This document shows positions 7,997-15,155 of a stretch of DNA of 40,508 bases, one piece after another. How positions within the stretch are numbered: the stretch's first letter is position 1; every line of letters starts with the position of its first letter. The translations under genes and the position numbers were made by a program. This stretch comes from Clostridium sp. (GTDB taxonomy: Bacteria > Bacillota > Clostridia > Lachnospirales > Lachnospiraceae): contig JAMPEW010000027.1 in the NCBI GenBank assembly GCA_023664775.1, positions 1,745 through 42,252 on the forward strand, given 5' to 3'. Under the pieces are notes generated by a model, which searched no databases, was not told the origin of the DNA, and saw only the letters and a program-made list of their open reading frames with translations.

Positions 7997-8245
7997 CTAC
8001 TGTGCTAATTTTTCTGCTATAACAGCCGCTATATCCCCAAATGTATCATAGGAAGAAAGAGCGAGCTCATAATCAGAAAATGATACGTCAAATTTACTCT
8101 CTGCCGCAACAATAAGTCTTATGAGCGATACAGAATTTACCCCGTAAATATCTGTAATTGAAGATGTCATGTTTACATCTTCAATATCCGGCATAACGTC
8201 GCTGATAACTTCTTCCAGCTTTTTATTAATCTGTTCTTTGTCCAT
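7997..8245 (-). CDS. Acyl carrier protein (second, divergent)
   Basis: 82 residues with the carrier motif YGVNSVSLIRLI; Ser38 is the predicted phosphopantetheine site, with Asn in place of the usual Asp before it. It is the first gene of the operon, has an AGGGGGTACATAG-type ribosome site, and is followed after 24 bp by the BtrH-like gene. It is clearly different from the carrier at 4298-4546, suggesting a dedicated starter or transfer role rather than chain elongation (inference). Confidence 0.87.
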   Translation of the reverse strand: MDKEQINKKLEEVISDVMPDIEDVNMTSSITDIYGVNSVSLIRLIVAAESKFDVSFSDYELALSSYDTFGDIAAVIAEKLAQ

Positions 8246-8340
8246 TCTATGTACCCCCTGACAATATTTTATAATAGAAAACCTTGTTTCCTAATAACCG
8301 AACCTCGGCGGCAAAGCCACCTTGTTTCAATACAAGAAAT

Positions 8341-8369
8341 ATTTTACTATTTTTTATAATAAAAATCAA
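8341..8369 (-). promoter_or_regulatory. Probable sigma-A promoter of the biosynthetic operon
   Basis: On the minus strand, TTGATT, 17 bp, TAAAAT, about 95 bp before the first carrier protein gene. The roughly 90-nt leader that follows contains a GGTGGC-TTT-GCCGCC stem and the phrase TTATTAGGAAACAAGG. The rest of the gap (8370-8525) is AT-rich then GC-rich, with a further hairpin at 8472-8518. Confidence 0.5.
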
Positions 8370-8471
8370 GAATATTATACAATTTATACAAAATCCAAAG
8401 CCTGATTGCTACACGTGTAACCCACCACAGACGCAGCGGGCTAAGAATTGCATACAGGAAAATACACAAAC

Positions 8472-8518
8472 GGGCTACGCACATGTGATACCTGCGTTAT
8501 CTGCAAGTGCGACAGCCC
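8472..8518. repeat. Long imperfect hairpin between operons
   Basis: GGGCTACGCAC and GTGCGACAGCCC are inverted around about 24 nt. The right arm GTGCGACAGCCC is also the right arm of the terminator at 12490-12558, so this may be a decayed terminator. No U-run follows here. Confidence 0.4.
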
Positions 8519-8525
8519 CATAAAC

Positions 8526-8579
8526 AAAAAGGGACTGTCATACCAAGGTTTTCCTTAGCGTGACAATCCCTTTTATTTG
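8526..8579 (-). terminator. Intrinsic terminator after rplA
   Basis: AAAAGGGAcTGTCA and TGACAaTCCCTTTT form a 14-bp stem with one mismatch, directly downstream of the rplA stop at 8587. A-rich and T-rich flanks let it work in both directions. It closes the rpmG-secE-nusG-rplK-rplA transcript. Confidence 0.85.
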
Positions 8580-8586
8580 TCTGTTA

Positions 8587-9276
8587 TTAGAACTTAGCAG
8601 TGTTAAGCTTTACGCCCGGTCCCATAGTAGAAGCGATTACCACGCTTCTTAAATACTGACCCTTAGCCGCTGACGGCTTAGCCTTAATAACAGCATCTAT
8701 TAAAGTCTGGAAGTTGTCTGATAACTGCTCCTCTGTAAAAGAAGCCTTGCCAATTGGCACATGGATAATATTTGACTTATCAAGTCTGTACTCAATCTTA
8801 CCTGCTTTAATATCATTGACAGCCTTCGTAACGTCCATTGTAACCGTACCTGCCTTTGGGTTTGGCATTAAGCCCTTAGGTCCAAGGACACGTCCAAGAC
8901 GTCCTACAACACCCATCATATCAGGTGTAGCAACAACAACATCAAAATCAAGCCAGCCCTCGTTCTGAATCTTAGGAACAAGCTCGTCTCCGCCTGCAAA
9001 ATCAGCACCGGCAGCCAAAGCTTCGTCAACCTTATCTCCCTTTGCGAAAACCAAAACCTTTACGGCTTTTCCTGTTCCATGAGGAAGAACTACCGCACCA
9101 CGAACCTGCTGGTCTGCATGACGTCCGTCAACACCAAGTCTTAAATGAGCCTCAATCGTCTCGTCAAACTTTGCGCTTGCTGACTTTTTCACTAAAGCTA
9201 CAGCCTCGTTTAAGTCATAAACATTTGTTTTTTCAATAAGCTTTGCAGCCTCTGTATATCTTTTACCTTTTTTCAT
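8587..9276 (-). CDS. rplA: 50S ribosomal protein L1
   Basis: 229 residues, full length for L1. Recognised by the N-terminus [20 protein letters not shown], the [20 protein letters not shown] segment, the [20 protein letters not shown] signature and the C-terminal [19 protein letters not shown]1 binds the mobile stalk of 23S rRNA (helices 76-78) at the E-site and, in many bacteria, represses its own operon by binding a similar fold in the mRNA. An AGGAGG site lies before the ATG at 9276. It is the last gene of its operon: a terminator follows and rplJ-rplL are not next to it. Confidence 0.98.
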   Translation of the reverse strand: MKKGKRYTEAAKLIEKTNVYDLNEAVALVKKSASAKFDETIEAHLRLGVDGRHADQQVRGAVVLPHGTGKAVKVLVFAKGDKVDEALAAGADFAGGDELVPKIQNEGWLDFDVVVATPDMMGVVGRLGRVLGPKGLMPNPKAGTVTMDVTKAVNDIKAGKIEYRLDKSNIIHVPIGKASFTEEQLSDNFQTLIDAVIKAKPSAAKGQYLRSVVIASTMGPGVKLNTAKF

Positions 9277-9290
9277 TTAATAAAACCTCC

Positions 9291-9321
9291 TGTGGTATTA
9301 TCGGGAGCGACCCTCCCACTT
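9291..9321 (-). promoter_or_regulatory. Putative L1-binding mRNA site before rplA
   Basis: A 31-nt element, 14 nt before the rplA start, with outer GTGG/CCAC and inner GGG/CCC pairs. It matches an equal-length element before rplK (9817-9847) at most positions. Established: L1 represses translation of its operon through an mRNA mimic of its rRNA site. That these two are that mimic is inferred from structure and duplication. Confidence 0.5.
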
Positions 9322-9326
9322 TCTGT

Positions 9327-9350
9327 AATTGATTGTGCTAACAATCAATT
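9327..9350. repeat. 10-bp perfect hairpin in the rplK-rplA gap
   Basis: AATTGATTGT, 4-nt loop, ACAATCAATT. It lies immediately upstream of the L1-type site on the transcript and may insulate or process the message. No U-run, so not a terminator. Confidence 0.55.
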
Positions 9351-9367
9351 GCTTTCTTACCCGCTTA

Positions 9368-9793
9368 CTATTCCTCAACAGTGATACCCATTGAGCGGGC
9401 AGTACCTGCTATCATGCTCATTGCAGCCTCAACGGAAGCAGCATTCAAATCAGGCATCTTAAGCTCAGCTATCTCCTGAAGCTTAGCCTTTGAAATCTTT
9501 GCAACCTTAGTCTTGTTCGGTACAGCAGAGCCTGACTTAATGCCGCACGCTTTCTTAAGCAGTACTGCTGCCGGAGGAGTCTTGGTTACAAAGCTGAAGC
9601 TCTTATCTGCATAAACTGTGATTACTACAGGAATAATTAAATCTCCCTGATCAGCAGTTCTCGCATTAAACTCCTTCGTGAACTGAACGATATTTACACC
9701 GTGCTGTCCAAGTGCAGGACCAACAGGTGGCGCAGGCGTTGCCTTGCCTGCAGGTATCTGTAATTTAATGTATCCTTCTACTTTCTTCGCCAT
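9368..9793 (-). CDS. rplK: 50S ribosomal protein L11
   Basis: 141 residues, the standard L11 length. It shows the L11 N-terminal block [28 protein letters not shown] (Pro-rich linker) and the C-terminal rRNA-binding part ending [14 protein letters not shown]11 binds the GTPase-associated centre of 23S rRNA. An AGGAGG site precedes the ATG. It lies 61 bp after nusG, and the gap contains a putative L1 regulatory site. Confidence 0.98.
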   Translation of the reverse strand: MAKKVEGYIKLQIPAGKATPAPPVGPALGQHGVNIVQFTKEFNARTADQGDLIIPVVITVYADKSFSFVTKTPPAAVLLKKACGIKSGSAVPNKTKVAKISKAKLQEIAELKMPDLNAASVEAAMSMIAGTARSMGITVEE

Positions 9794-9816
9794 TATAGCG
9801 TACCTCCTAAAAATAT

Positions 9817-9847
9817 TGTGGTAATAACGGGGGATACCCTTCCACTT
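9817..9847 (-). promoter_or_regulatory. Putative L1-binding mRNA site before rplK
   Basis: A 31-nt element aligned without gaps to the one before rplA: AAGTGG, A/G, AGGGT, then CCCG, a short AT stretch, TACCACA. Outer GTGG/CCAC and inner GGG/CCC pairings are kept in both. It is the upstream of two copies in one operon. Confidence 0.5.
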
Positions 9848-9854
9848 AAATAAC

Positions 9855-10436
9855 TTACATCTTTTGAATATCAGTGAAGCTTATCTCAACAGGTGTTGCC
9901 CTACCAAAGATATCAACCTCGATGGTAACCGTCTGTTTTCCTTCGTTGATCGCTTTGATTTCGCCTCCATTGCCTTCCCATGCTCCTGTAACAACTTTTA
10001 TTTCGTCGCCCACTTCCACATCAATCTGTATTTCCTTTACATTGATTCCAAGGGTTCTCATCTCAGCCTCCGTAAGAGGAACCGGCTTGGATTCAGGTCC
10101 TACAAATCCCGTAACGCCTCTTGTGTTACGGACAATGTACCATGTAGCGTCATTCATAAACATATTTATAAGAACATATCCCGGAAAAAGCTTTCTGGAA
10201 ACATTTTTCTTCACTCCGTTTTTCATTTCCATAACATCCCGAACCGGCACTGCCACTTCAAGTATCTGGTCGTGAAGCTTTCTGTTTTCGATTGTCTTCT
10301 CGATATCGCTTTTTACCTTATTTTCGTAACCTGAGTAGGTATGAACGACATACCACCTTGCTTCATTGCTGGTCGGTGTTCTCTCAGGACCGGCAGATCC
10401 ACTTGAAATAGTTTCATTTGCTACCATCTCTGACAT
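9855..10436 (-). CDS. nusG: Transcription termination/antitermination protein NusG
   Basis: 193 residues. The NGN domain is recognised from [22 protein letters not shown] through [31 protein letters not shown], followed by a KOW domain ([37 protein letters not shown]). It binds RNA polymerase and affects pausing, Rho termination and coupling to the ribosome. A Ser/Thr/Gly-rich N-terminal extension of about 25 residues precedes the NGN domain. It lies 13 bp downstream of secE in the conserved secE-nusG-rplK-rplA order. Confidence 0.98.
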   Translation of the reverse strand: MSEMVANETISSGSAGPERTPTSNEARWYVVHTYSGYENKVKSDIEKTIENRKLHDQILEVAVPVRDVMEMKNGVKKNVSRKLFPGYVLINMFMNDATWYIVRNTRGVTGFVGPESKPVPLTEAEMRTLGINVKEIQIDVEVGDEIKVVTGAWEGNGGEIKAINEGKQTVTIEVDIFGRATPVEISFTDIQKM

Positions 10437-10449
10437 ATTTCCACCTACC

Positions 10450-10656
10450 TTAACCTATAATCTGATCCAAGCCAAACTGTAACAATACATCTACGCCTTT
10501 GATAAGGCAGCCTAAAATGATTGCCACAATAAATACAACCACAGACTGCTTGGCAAGCGAATCCTTCGTAGGCCAAACTATTTTAGCAAACTCAGCCTTG
10601 AGCTCCTGAAACCAGCTTCTTTTAAGGGCAGGTGACGTTTCTTTGTTTTTTGACAT
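10450..10656 (-). CDS. secE: Preprotein translocase subunit SecE
   Basis: 68 residues: a short charged N-terminus, the amphipathic WFQELKAEFAKIVWPTKDSL segment typical of SecE, and a single membrane span (VVVFIVAIILGCLIKGVDVLL). It stabilises SecY in the Sec channel. The second ATG at 10656 is chosen because AAGGAG lies 7 nt before it; the ATG at 10662 would be 1 nt from that site. It follows rpmG by 31 bp. Confidence 0.96.
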   Translation of the reverse strand: MSKNKETSPALKRSWFQELKAEFAKIVWPTKDSLAKQSVVVFIVAIILGCLIKGVDVLLQFGLDQIIG

Positions 10657-10687
10657 ATGCATACTCCTTCACATCACTAAATGCCAA

Positions 10688-10837
10688 TTACTTGGTTTCC
10701 TTATGCATTGTATGGGTTCTGCAGAACTTACAATACTTTTTTGTTTCCATTCTGTCCGGATGCGTTTTCTTATCCTTTGTCATATTGTAATTACGCTGTT
10801 TACAATCCTGACATGCCAATGTTATCTTAACACGCAC
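10688..10837 (-). CDS. rpmG: 50S ribosomal protein L33
   Basis: 49 residues from a GTG start, too short for many ORF finders. It reads [19 protein letters not shown] and ends [16 protein letters not shown]. The two CxxC pairs (CQDC, CKFC) form the zinc-binding type of L33. GGAGGTGG lies a few nt before the GTG at 10837. It is the first gene of the rpmG-secE-nusG-rplK-rplA operon, an order common in Firmicutes. Confidence 0.96.
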   Translation of the reverse strand: MRVKITLACQDCKQRNYNMTKDKKTHPDRMETKKYCKFCRTHTMHKETK

Positions 10838-10939
10838 AACTTTCCACCTCCATATTATTATTTGCTTCGAACAACAGCGGCAAATCCACCTTGTTCATTT
10901 TAAGGCATAAAAAAAAGACCTTCTTCCATCGCAAGCTAT

Positions 10940-10968
10940 AGAATAACAAATGCCCCTGTTAAAGTCAA
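10940..10968 (-). promoter_or_regulatory. Sigma-A promoter of the rpmG-rplA operon
   Basis: Minus strand TTGACT, exactly 17 bp, TATTCT, about 100 bp before the rpmG start. A strong match for a housekeeping promoter. The leader carries an 18-nt phrase (10878-10895) shared at 17 of 18 positions with the leader of the biosynthetic operon (8309-8326). Confidence 0.8.
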
Positions 10969-11050
10969 GAAAAATATTGCCGGACAAAGAAAAAAGTTCA
11001 AAAAATAATATCGCTTTAAAAAATTTCTGCAAAAAATGCCATTGTTTTTA

Positions 11051-11079
11051 TGGACATAATCTTCAAAATGGTATATAAT
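11051..11079 (+). promoter_or_regulatory. Probable sigma-A promoter of the FliD-like gene
   Basis: TGGACA, 17 bp, TATAAT on the plus strand. It leaves a roughly 115-nt leader containing an AGGAAA/TTTCCT stem (11151-11168). No flagellar sigma-28 box (TAAA, 15 bp, GCCGATAA) was seen, notable for a FliD-like gene. The rest of the divergent 10838-11201 gap is AT-rich and shows nothing else. Confidence 0.55.
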
Positions 11080-11201
11080 TACATTAATTATATGTAGTAT
11101 GATGTTATAGGTGTCTTTACATGATGCCAAAACATTTATCAGGCTATTAGGAAACGGATTTTCCTATATTACGTCTTTAATCCATGGAAGGGAGTGATAA
11201 C

Positions 11202-12461
11202 ATGCGTATTAATCAGAATGTTTATAATTATTTAAGTACTGCACTTGTGCCTAAAAAGCGCAATGTCACTCACAAATCCTCTGAGCTCCGCGCCGTATAC
11301 AACAACATGGCAAAGTACAATAAGAACTCACCGCTCTATCTTTTGTCACTTTCGGAGCAGAAGCAATCTTACATGATAAATATAAAGGAGGCTGCCATTA
11401 CCCTTAAGGATGTTTCTGACAGCTTTTCAAATACCGACAGCGATATATATACAAAGAAGTCGCTCCACTCTGCCGACGAGGACGCAGTGTCCGGCTTAAT
11501 CAGGACCTCCAACTACGGAGATATTCCTGATACGCTTAACATTAAAATTGAAACCCTCGCCTCGGAACAGATTAATATAGGTAATTACCTAAATGCAAAC
11601 GATCATGATTTTACACAGGGCGATTACAGATTTTCCTTGGAAACAATAAATGGCACATCCCATTTTAATGTCCATGTGGGCAACGATTCCAACATGGAGG
11701 TTCAAAGCAGGCTTGCCCAATATATAAACAACAGAAGCATAGGCGTTCACGCATCAGTTATATCTGAGGGCAGCAGCAGTGCTCTCATGCTCTCCTCCAC
11801 CGATACCGGTGAGCCATCCAGTGATGACGGCTTGTATTTTTCATTTATTTCAGAGGGCAGCCGTGATATAGTTGATATGTTAGGCATTAACCATGTAGAT
11901 ACTGTTCCGTCCAACTCACATTTTTATATCAATGACTCGCCTCACAGCTCATCATCAAACCATATATCCATAAATCAGGCGATTGAGCTTGACTTCCACA
12001 AGGTTACTGATGAGCCGGTTGCAATAAATCTTGTTCCCGACATTAACAATGCGAGAGGACATATAGACATGTTTGTGGACGCATACAACAGCTTAGTTGA
12101 CCTTTCAGGTACGGGCAGCAACAGAATCGGCACAAGAAATTTATTTAATGATATTTCGGGTTTGGTTTTCAAGCATAAGACTGAGCTTGAGGATGTAGGC
12201 TTAGATGTGGATGACACAAATCACATTGTACAAAATGAAAAAGTGCTCACAGAGAATATCAGAAGCGGTGATTTTGCAAAGCTGTTTGGCAAGGTTTCCT
12301 CCTTTAAGGATGATGTTGAAAGTGCCACCAACAGACTTACCCTTGATCCTATGGCATACATCAACAAGCTGATTGTCACATATCCGAATACGGCTAACAA
12401 GTCCAACACGCCGTACACACAATCCTTGTATAGTGGACTTATGTATAACAATTACGCATAG
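11202..12461 (+). CDS. FliD-like flagellar hook-associated protein (orphan, possibly repurposed)
   Basis: 419 residues. The segment DTLNIKIETLASEQINIGNYLN, then YRFSLETINGTSHFNVHV, follows the pattern of the FliD N-terminal/D2 region (a xLxIxVxxLAxxQ strand). ISINQAIELDFHKVTDEPVAINL and HIDMFVDAYNSLVDL resemble the following D3-to-helix part. The C-terminus is shorter than usual and ends in a Ser/Asn/Tyr-rich tail rather than the long coiled coil that polymerises. The start is the ATG at 11202, which has GGGAGTG 6 nt before it, not the ATG at 11184. No other flagellar gene is in the window. It may cap a filament or be an adhesin derived from FliD. A decayed copy of its last 80 bp lies at 13842-13920. 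Confidence 0.6.
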   Translation: MRINQNVYNYLSTALVPKKRNVTHKSSELRAVYNNMAKYNKNSPLYLLSLSEQKQSYMINIKEAAITLKDVSDSFSNTDSDIYTKKSLHSADEDAVSGLIRTSNYGDIPDTLNIKIETLASEQINIGNYLNANDHDFTQGDYRFSLETINGTSHFNVHVGNDSNMEVQSRLAQYINNRSIGVHASVISEGSSSALMLSSTDTGEPSSDDGLYFSFISEGSRDIVDMLGINHVDTVPSNSHFYINDSPHSSSSNHISINQAIELDFHKVTDEPVAINLVPDINNARGHIDMFVDAYNSLVDLSGTGSNRIGTRNLFNDISGLVFKHKTELEDVGLDVDDTNHIVQNEKVLTENIRSGDFAKLFGKVSSFKDDVESATNRLTLDPMAYINKLIVTYPNTANKSNTPYTQSLYSGLMYNNYA

Positions 12462-12489
12462 ACTTGTTAAAAACGAGGTTTTTATTTAA

Positions 12490-12558
12490 AGAGGGCTGTC
12501 GCACTAGGGATTAACTGTACCAAATGATGCAGTTATTCCTTCGTGCGACAGCCCTTTG
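12490..12558. terminator. Bidirectional terminator between FliD-like and nuclease genes
   Basis: AGGGCTGTCGCAC and GTGCGACAGCCCT form a perfect 13-bp stem enclosing an inner AACTG/CAGTT stem, with a T-rich tail on each side. It lies between converging genes ending at 12461 (+) and 12575 (-). Confidence 0.85.
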
Positions 12559-12574
12559 TTTGTAATATGAAATC

Positions 12575-13627
12575 CTATTTAATTCCTTTTACATATTTTT
12601 CAGCTTCTTCCGTTGTCATATCATACGTATCACACAACCGACCAATCATGGCTTCCTGCGAATCGCCACGTTCCATACAGTCTTTCATAAAAACTTTAAC
12701 AAATGAATTTATAAGCTCATCTTTCCTGTCGATTTCTGCCTGTTGTTCGTCAATCATAAGCTGAACCGTATTTCTATCCAATATTTTTAACTCCTCAGAA
12801 AACATATTCATCACCCTTTCCACATTCTGACATATGTAATAGGCGTCCTCATACAATTTCTTGAATTCCGGATATTCTGCAATCAGCCTTGCTATTATTA
12901 CAGGATCATCACAGGCAAGAAATGAGAGCCATGCGTCTAACTTGTTTTCTATTCCTTTAACATACAGTTTTCCCTTAAATATGTCAAGCGGTATAAATAT
13001 ATATTTCTGCAAAAGGTCAATTTCAAGCCCTGTATCCGTCTGCTGCATGGACTTATGTATGTAATGGGAAGGATATCCGTGAAACAGCTCCGTGCTCTTT
13101 TCAAAAAGAACAATCGTGTATACCGTCTTAATATCCTTGTAATTAAAAAAACTGCTTCCCTTTTCGTCACGGATTCTTTTGTACTGGCGGAGCAGAAGGT
13201 CTGCGGAATAGCATGCGCTCCTCTGTCCCGGAAACTTGTAACCATGCTTTTGTATCTCTGCATTTACAATTTGTCCATCCTCAAGCTCAACAACGATATC
13301 CATAACGACAAGAGAGCTTTCGTCTGCAATCCGCGATGAATCGTTGGGAATAACACGCAGTATTTTTACAGGTCCCTCTCCCAATATACAGGACAAAAAG
13401 TCCTCCAGCCTTTCAGGATGAATTTCAGGATTCATAATCTCCTTAAAAAAACCGTCATATGTAAGCTTCATTCCACTTACACCGGAACAAAAGTCAAGAA
13501 ATTCCTTTTGCCGTTCCTCCCGCCAGCCTTCATAAATTAACTTCAAGTCCTGCCTTGAAGCAATGTAGTCAATCAGTTCCTGCCTTTCCCGAATCATGGG
13601 AAAATGCTTTTGAAGAATATTTGCCAT
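12575..13627 (-). CDS. Rpn family / PD-(D/E)XK nuclease 'transposase' protein
   Basis: 350 residues of the PDDEXK_2/Rpn family often labelled transposase. The early motif KLTYDGFFKEIMNPEIHPERLEDFLSCIL (the F-K...L..FL pattern) is followed by the nuclease core VVMDIVVELEDGQIVNAEIQ, where Asp, then E-x-Q, are the metal and catalytic residues, and by RSACYSADLLLRQY. The C-terminal part is helical, with an EEAEKYVKGIK tail typical of the family. Rpn proteins are DNA endonucleases that promote RecA-independent recombination and vary quickly between strains. AGGAGG lies 6 nt before the ATG. The gene stands between an intact FliD-like gene and a decayed FliD-like 3' end. Confidence 0.85.
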   Translation of the reverse strand: MANILQKHFPMIRERQELIDYIASRQDLKLIYEGWREERQKEFLDFCSGVSGMKLTYDGFFKEIMNPEIHPERLEDFLSCILGEGPVKILRVIPNDSSRIADESSLVVMDIVVELEDGQIVNAEIQKHGYKFPGQRSACYSADLLLRQYKRIRDEKGSSFFNYKDIKTVYTIVLFEKSTELFHGYPSHYIHKSMQQTDTGLEIDLLQKYIFIPLDIFKGKLYVKGIENKLDAWLSFLACDDPVIIARLIAEYPEFKKLYEDAYYICQNVERVMNMFSEELKILDRNTVQLMIDEQQAEIDRKDELINSFVKVFMKDCMERGDSQEAMIGRLCDTYDMTTEEAEKYVKGIK

Positions 13628-13704
13628 ATGCAGCCTCCTAATATTAAATAAGTAGTCATGCGCAAAACTTTATTTTAGAAATGGTGCGTCTTGCACATTT
13701 TTAA

Positions 13705-13740
13705 CATAAAAATAATCCTCTGCTTAAAACAGAAGATTAT
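13705..13740 (-). terminator. Intrinsic terminator of the ABC/rsuA/hypothetical operon
   Basis: On the minus strand a 12-bp stem (with G-T wobbles) starting ATAATC and closing GATTAT is followed by TTTTTATG. It lies about 200 bp after the last gene of that operon (stop at 13937), on the far side of the decayed FliD-like fragment. Confidence 0.75.
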
Positions 13741-13797
13741 CGGTGCATATGATTTACATGTATATTATATGTGCGAAAAATAAAGCCTGTCAATGTC

Positions 13798-13825
13798 CAA
13801 ATTGTATAGTTTCGTGTACAATTTG
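13798..13825. repeat. 9-bp inverted repeat
   Basis: CAAATTGTA and TACAATTTG around a 10-nt centre, just before the decayed FliD-like fragment. The left arm sits in TGTCCAAATTGTA, one base away from the TGTCCATATTGTA seen at 4224 and 19414. Function unknown. Confidence 0.45.
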
Positions 13826-13841
13826 TACTATTCAACTATCT

Positions 13842-13920
13842 TATCCGAATACGGCTGACAAGTCCAGCATATGCCAAACGCAATCATCATGCAATCCCTA
13901 TATATAACAACTGTGCATAG
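13842..13920 (+). pseudogene. Decayed 3' end of a second FliD-like gene
   Basis: The first 25 bases are identical to 12381-12405, in the FliD-like gene, except one A-to-G change. The similarity continues, with small gaps, to the same gcatag ending. Translated it gives YPNTADKSSICQTQS against YPNTANKSNTPYTQS in the intact protein, then a premature stop. It is therefore a remnant of a tandem paralogue or a duplicated 3' end. The 309-bp gap 13628-13936 holds this fragment, a terminator and an inverted repeat, and no gene. Confidence 0.8.
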
Positions 13921-13936
13921 CCCTTTGATTTTGTTC

Positions 13937-14350
13937 TTAATGTATATACCAGCCGCCCGACACGTCCGTTCCTGACTCCTGGGACATTACAAGCTTTATC
14001 TCCTCAGGGTTTTCCTTCATTTTTAGCATTGTTTCAAATGCCACATATACGAGGCGGTCACTGTCATAGCGATATATGCTGTCAGGTCTGTTCATATGCG
14101 CCCTGAAATGATCCATCTGCCAGACTGCTATATCTGCTATTGTATAACCGTCTATATTGTATCTGCACAAAAATTTTCCATTATCATGGTAATATGCAAA
14201 TTCAGCCAAAAGCCCCATATCAGACGAAAGCTTTTCCCAAAATTCTTCAATCTCCTCGTCAGTCTTAAAGGAATACCTGCCTAAATTTATTGTCCACTGA
14301 TGCAGAACCTCAAGCACTCTTTGAAATTGCTCCTCCCTGTTTTCCTCCAT
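13937..14350 (-). CDS. Conserved-looking hypothetical protein, 137 aa
   Basis: Not recognised. The ATG at 14350 has GGGAGG 4 nt upstream; the longer frame to 14464 would run into the pseudouridine synthase gene. The protein is acidic and soluble with no membrane span or signal peptide. The centre has an aromatic- and His-rich stretch (FAYYHDNGKFLCRYNIDGYT, then ADIAVWQMDHFRAHMN) and the end is Gly/Trp-rich (SGGWYIH). It is 28 bp downstream of the RsuA-like gene and shares its terminator, so it is probably cotranscribed with it. Confidence 0.7.
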   Translation of the reverse strand: MEENREEQFQRVLEVLHQWTINLGRYSFKTDEEIEEFWEKLSSDMGLLAEFAYYHDNGKFLCRYNIDGYTIADIAVWQMDHFRAHMNRPDSIYRYDSDRLVYVAFETMLKMKENPEEIKLVMSQESGTDVSGGWYIH

Positions 14351-14378
14351 AAAGCCTCCCGATAATACACAAATATTT

Positions 14379-15152
14379 TTATTCCTGCCTTGCCTTAAGC
14401 AACAAAAGCTCGTCCTCACGAAGCCGTCTCCATGCACCACATGGCAGTGCCGCATCAAGCGCAAGCCCTCCCATAGAAAGACGTTTTAAATATACGACTT
14501 CCATGCCCACAGCCTGAAACATTCTCTTTATCTGGTGAAACCTGCCCTCCGTGATTGTAATTTCCACGCTGCAAAGCTTATCGCTCCCCATAGCATCTTT
14601 ATCTAAATTCACGCCTGCCCCTTCGCTTATTACAGACTGAACCACTTTAAGCCCTGCCGGCTTAGTCCTTCGGTCATCGCCTATGTCAAGCCCCTCCTGA
14701 AACTGTAAAATAATATCGTCCGTAACAGCTCCACGAACCACAGCATAATATGTTTTTTCCACATGCTTATTCGGTGCCAAAAGCTCATTTGCAAGCTTAC
14801 CATCATTTGTGATAATAACAAGCCCCTCCGTATCCTTGTCCAGTCTCCCCACTGGAAACAAATCACGTCTTTTTTCCGTGTCAATTAGCTGCACTACCGT
14901 TTTATTCTTTTTATCGGTAACGGCAGACACAACTCCTGCAGGCTTATTCAGCATGTAATACTCAAATTCCGAGTAACACACAGGCTGTCCGTCAACAAAT
15001 ACGCTGTCCTTATCAGTATCAACCTTTTCCTCAGGCTTTCTTACCACTTTGCCGCCTATCTTCACCCTGCCGTATTTTATGAGACGCTTTACCTCACTTC
15101 TTGTTCCCCTGCCTGCGTCGGCAAGAAATTTATCCAATCTTAAAAAGCCCAT
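14379..15152 (-). CDS. rsuA: RsuA/RluB-family rRNA pseudouridine synthase
   Basis: 257 residues. An N-terminal S4 RNA-binding domain (LRLDKFLADAGRGTRSEVKRLIKYGRVKIGG) is followed by the catalytic domain with MLNKPAGVVSA and GRLDKDTEGLVIITNDG, where the Asp of RLD is the nucleophile. The C-terminal EITITEGRFHQIKRMFQAVG is the usual substrate-binding block. It converts one uridine of rRNA to pseudouridine; 16S U516 is the usual RsuA target, but the exact site cannot be fixed from sequence. It follows the ABC permease gene by 3 bp, so it belongs to that operon. Confidence 0.92.
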   Translation of the reverse strand: MGFLRLDKFLADAGRGTRSEVKRLIKYGRVKIGGKVVRKPEEKVDTDKDSVFVDGQPVCYSEFEYYMLNKPAGVVSAVTDKKNKTVVQLIDTEKRRDLFPVGRLDKDTEGLVIITNDGKLANELLAPNKHVEKTYYAVVRGAVTDDIILQFQEGLDIGDDRRTKPAGLKVVQSVISEGAGVNLDKDAMGSDKLCSVEITITEGRFHQIKRMFQAVGMEVVYLKRLSMGGLALDAALPCGAWRRLREDELLLLKARQE

Positions 15153-15155
15153 GCA

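Noticed and set aside
8290-8345. GCAAAGCCACC phrase in the leader suggested a cyclic-di-GMP riboswitch
   Set aside because: Only this short phrase resembles the GEMM core; the two helices, tetraloop and receptor are absent.
9277-9367. Possible L10 leader
   Set aside because: The L10 leader belongs before rplJ, which is not here; the element matches the copy before rplK instead.
13937-14464. Frame of the hypothetical gene starting at 14464
   Set aside because: It overlaps the pseudouridine synthase gene by 86 bp; the ATG at 14350 has a good GGGAGG site.
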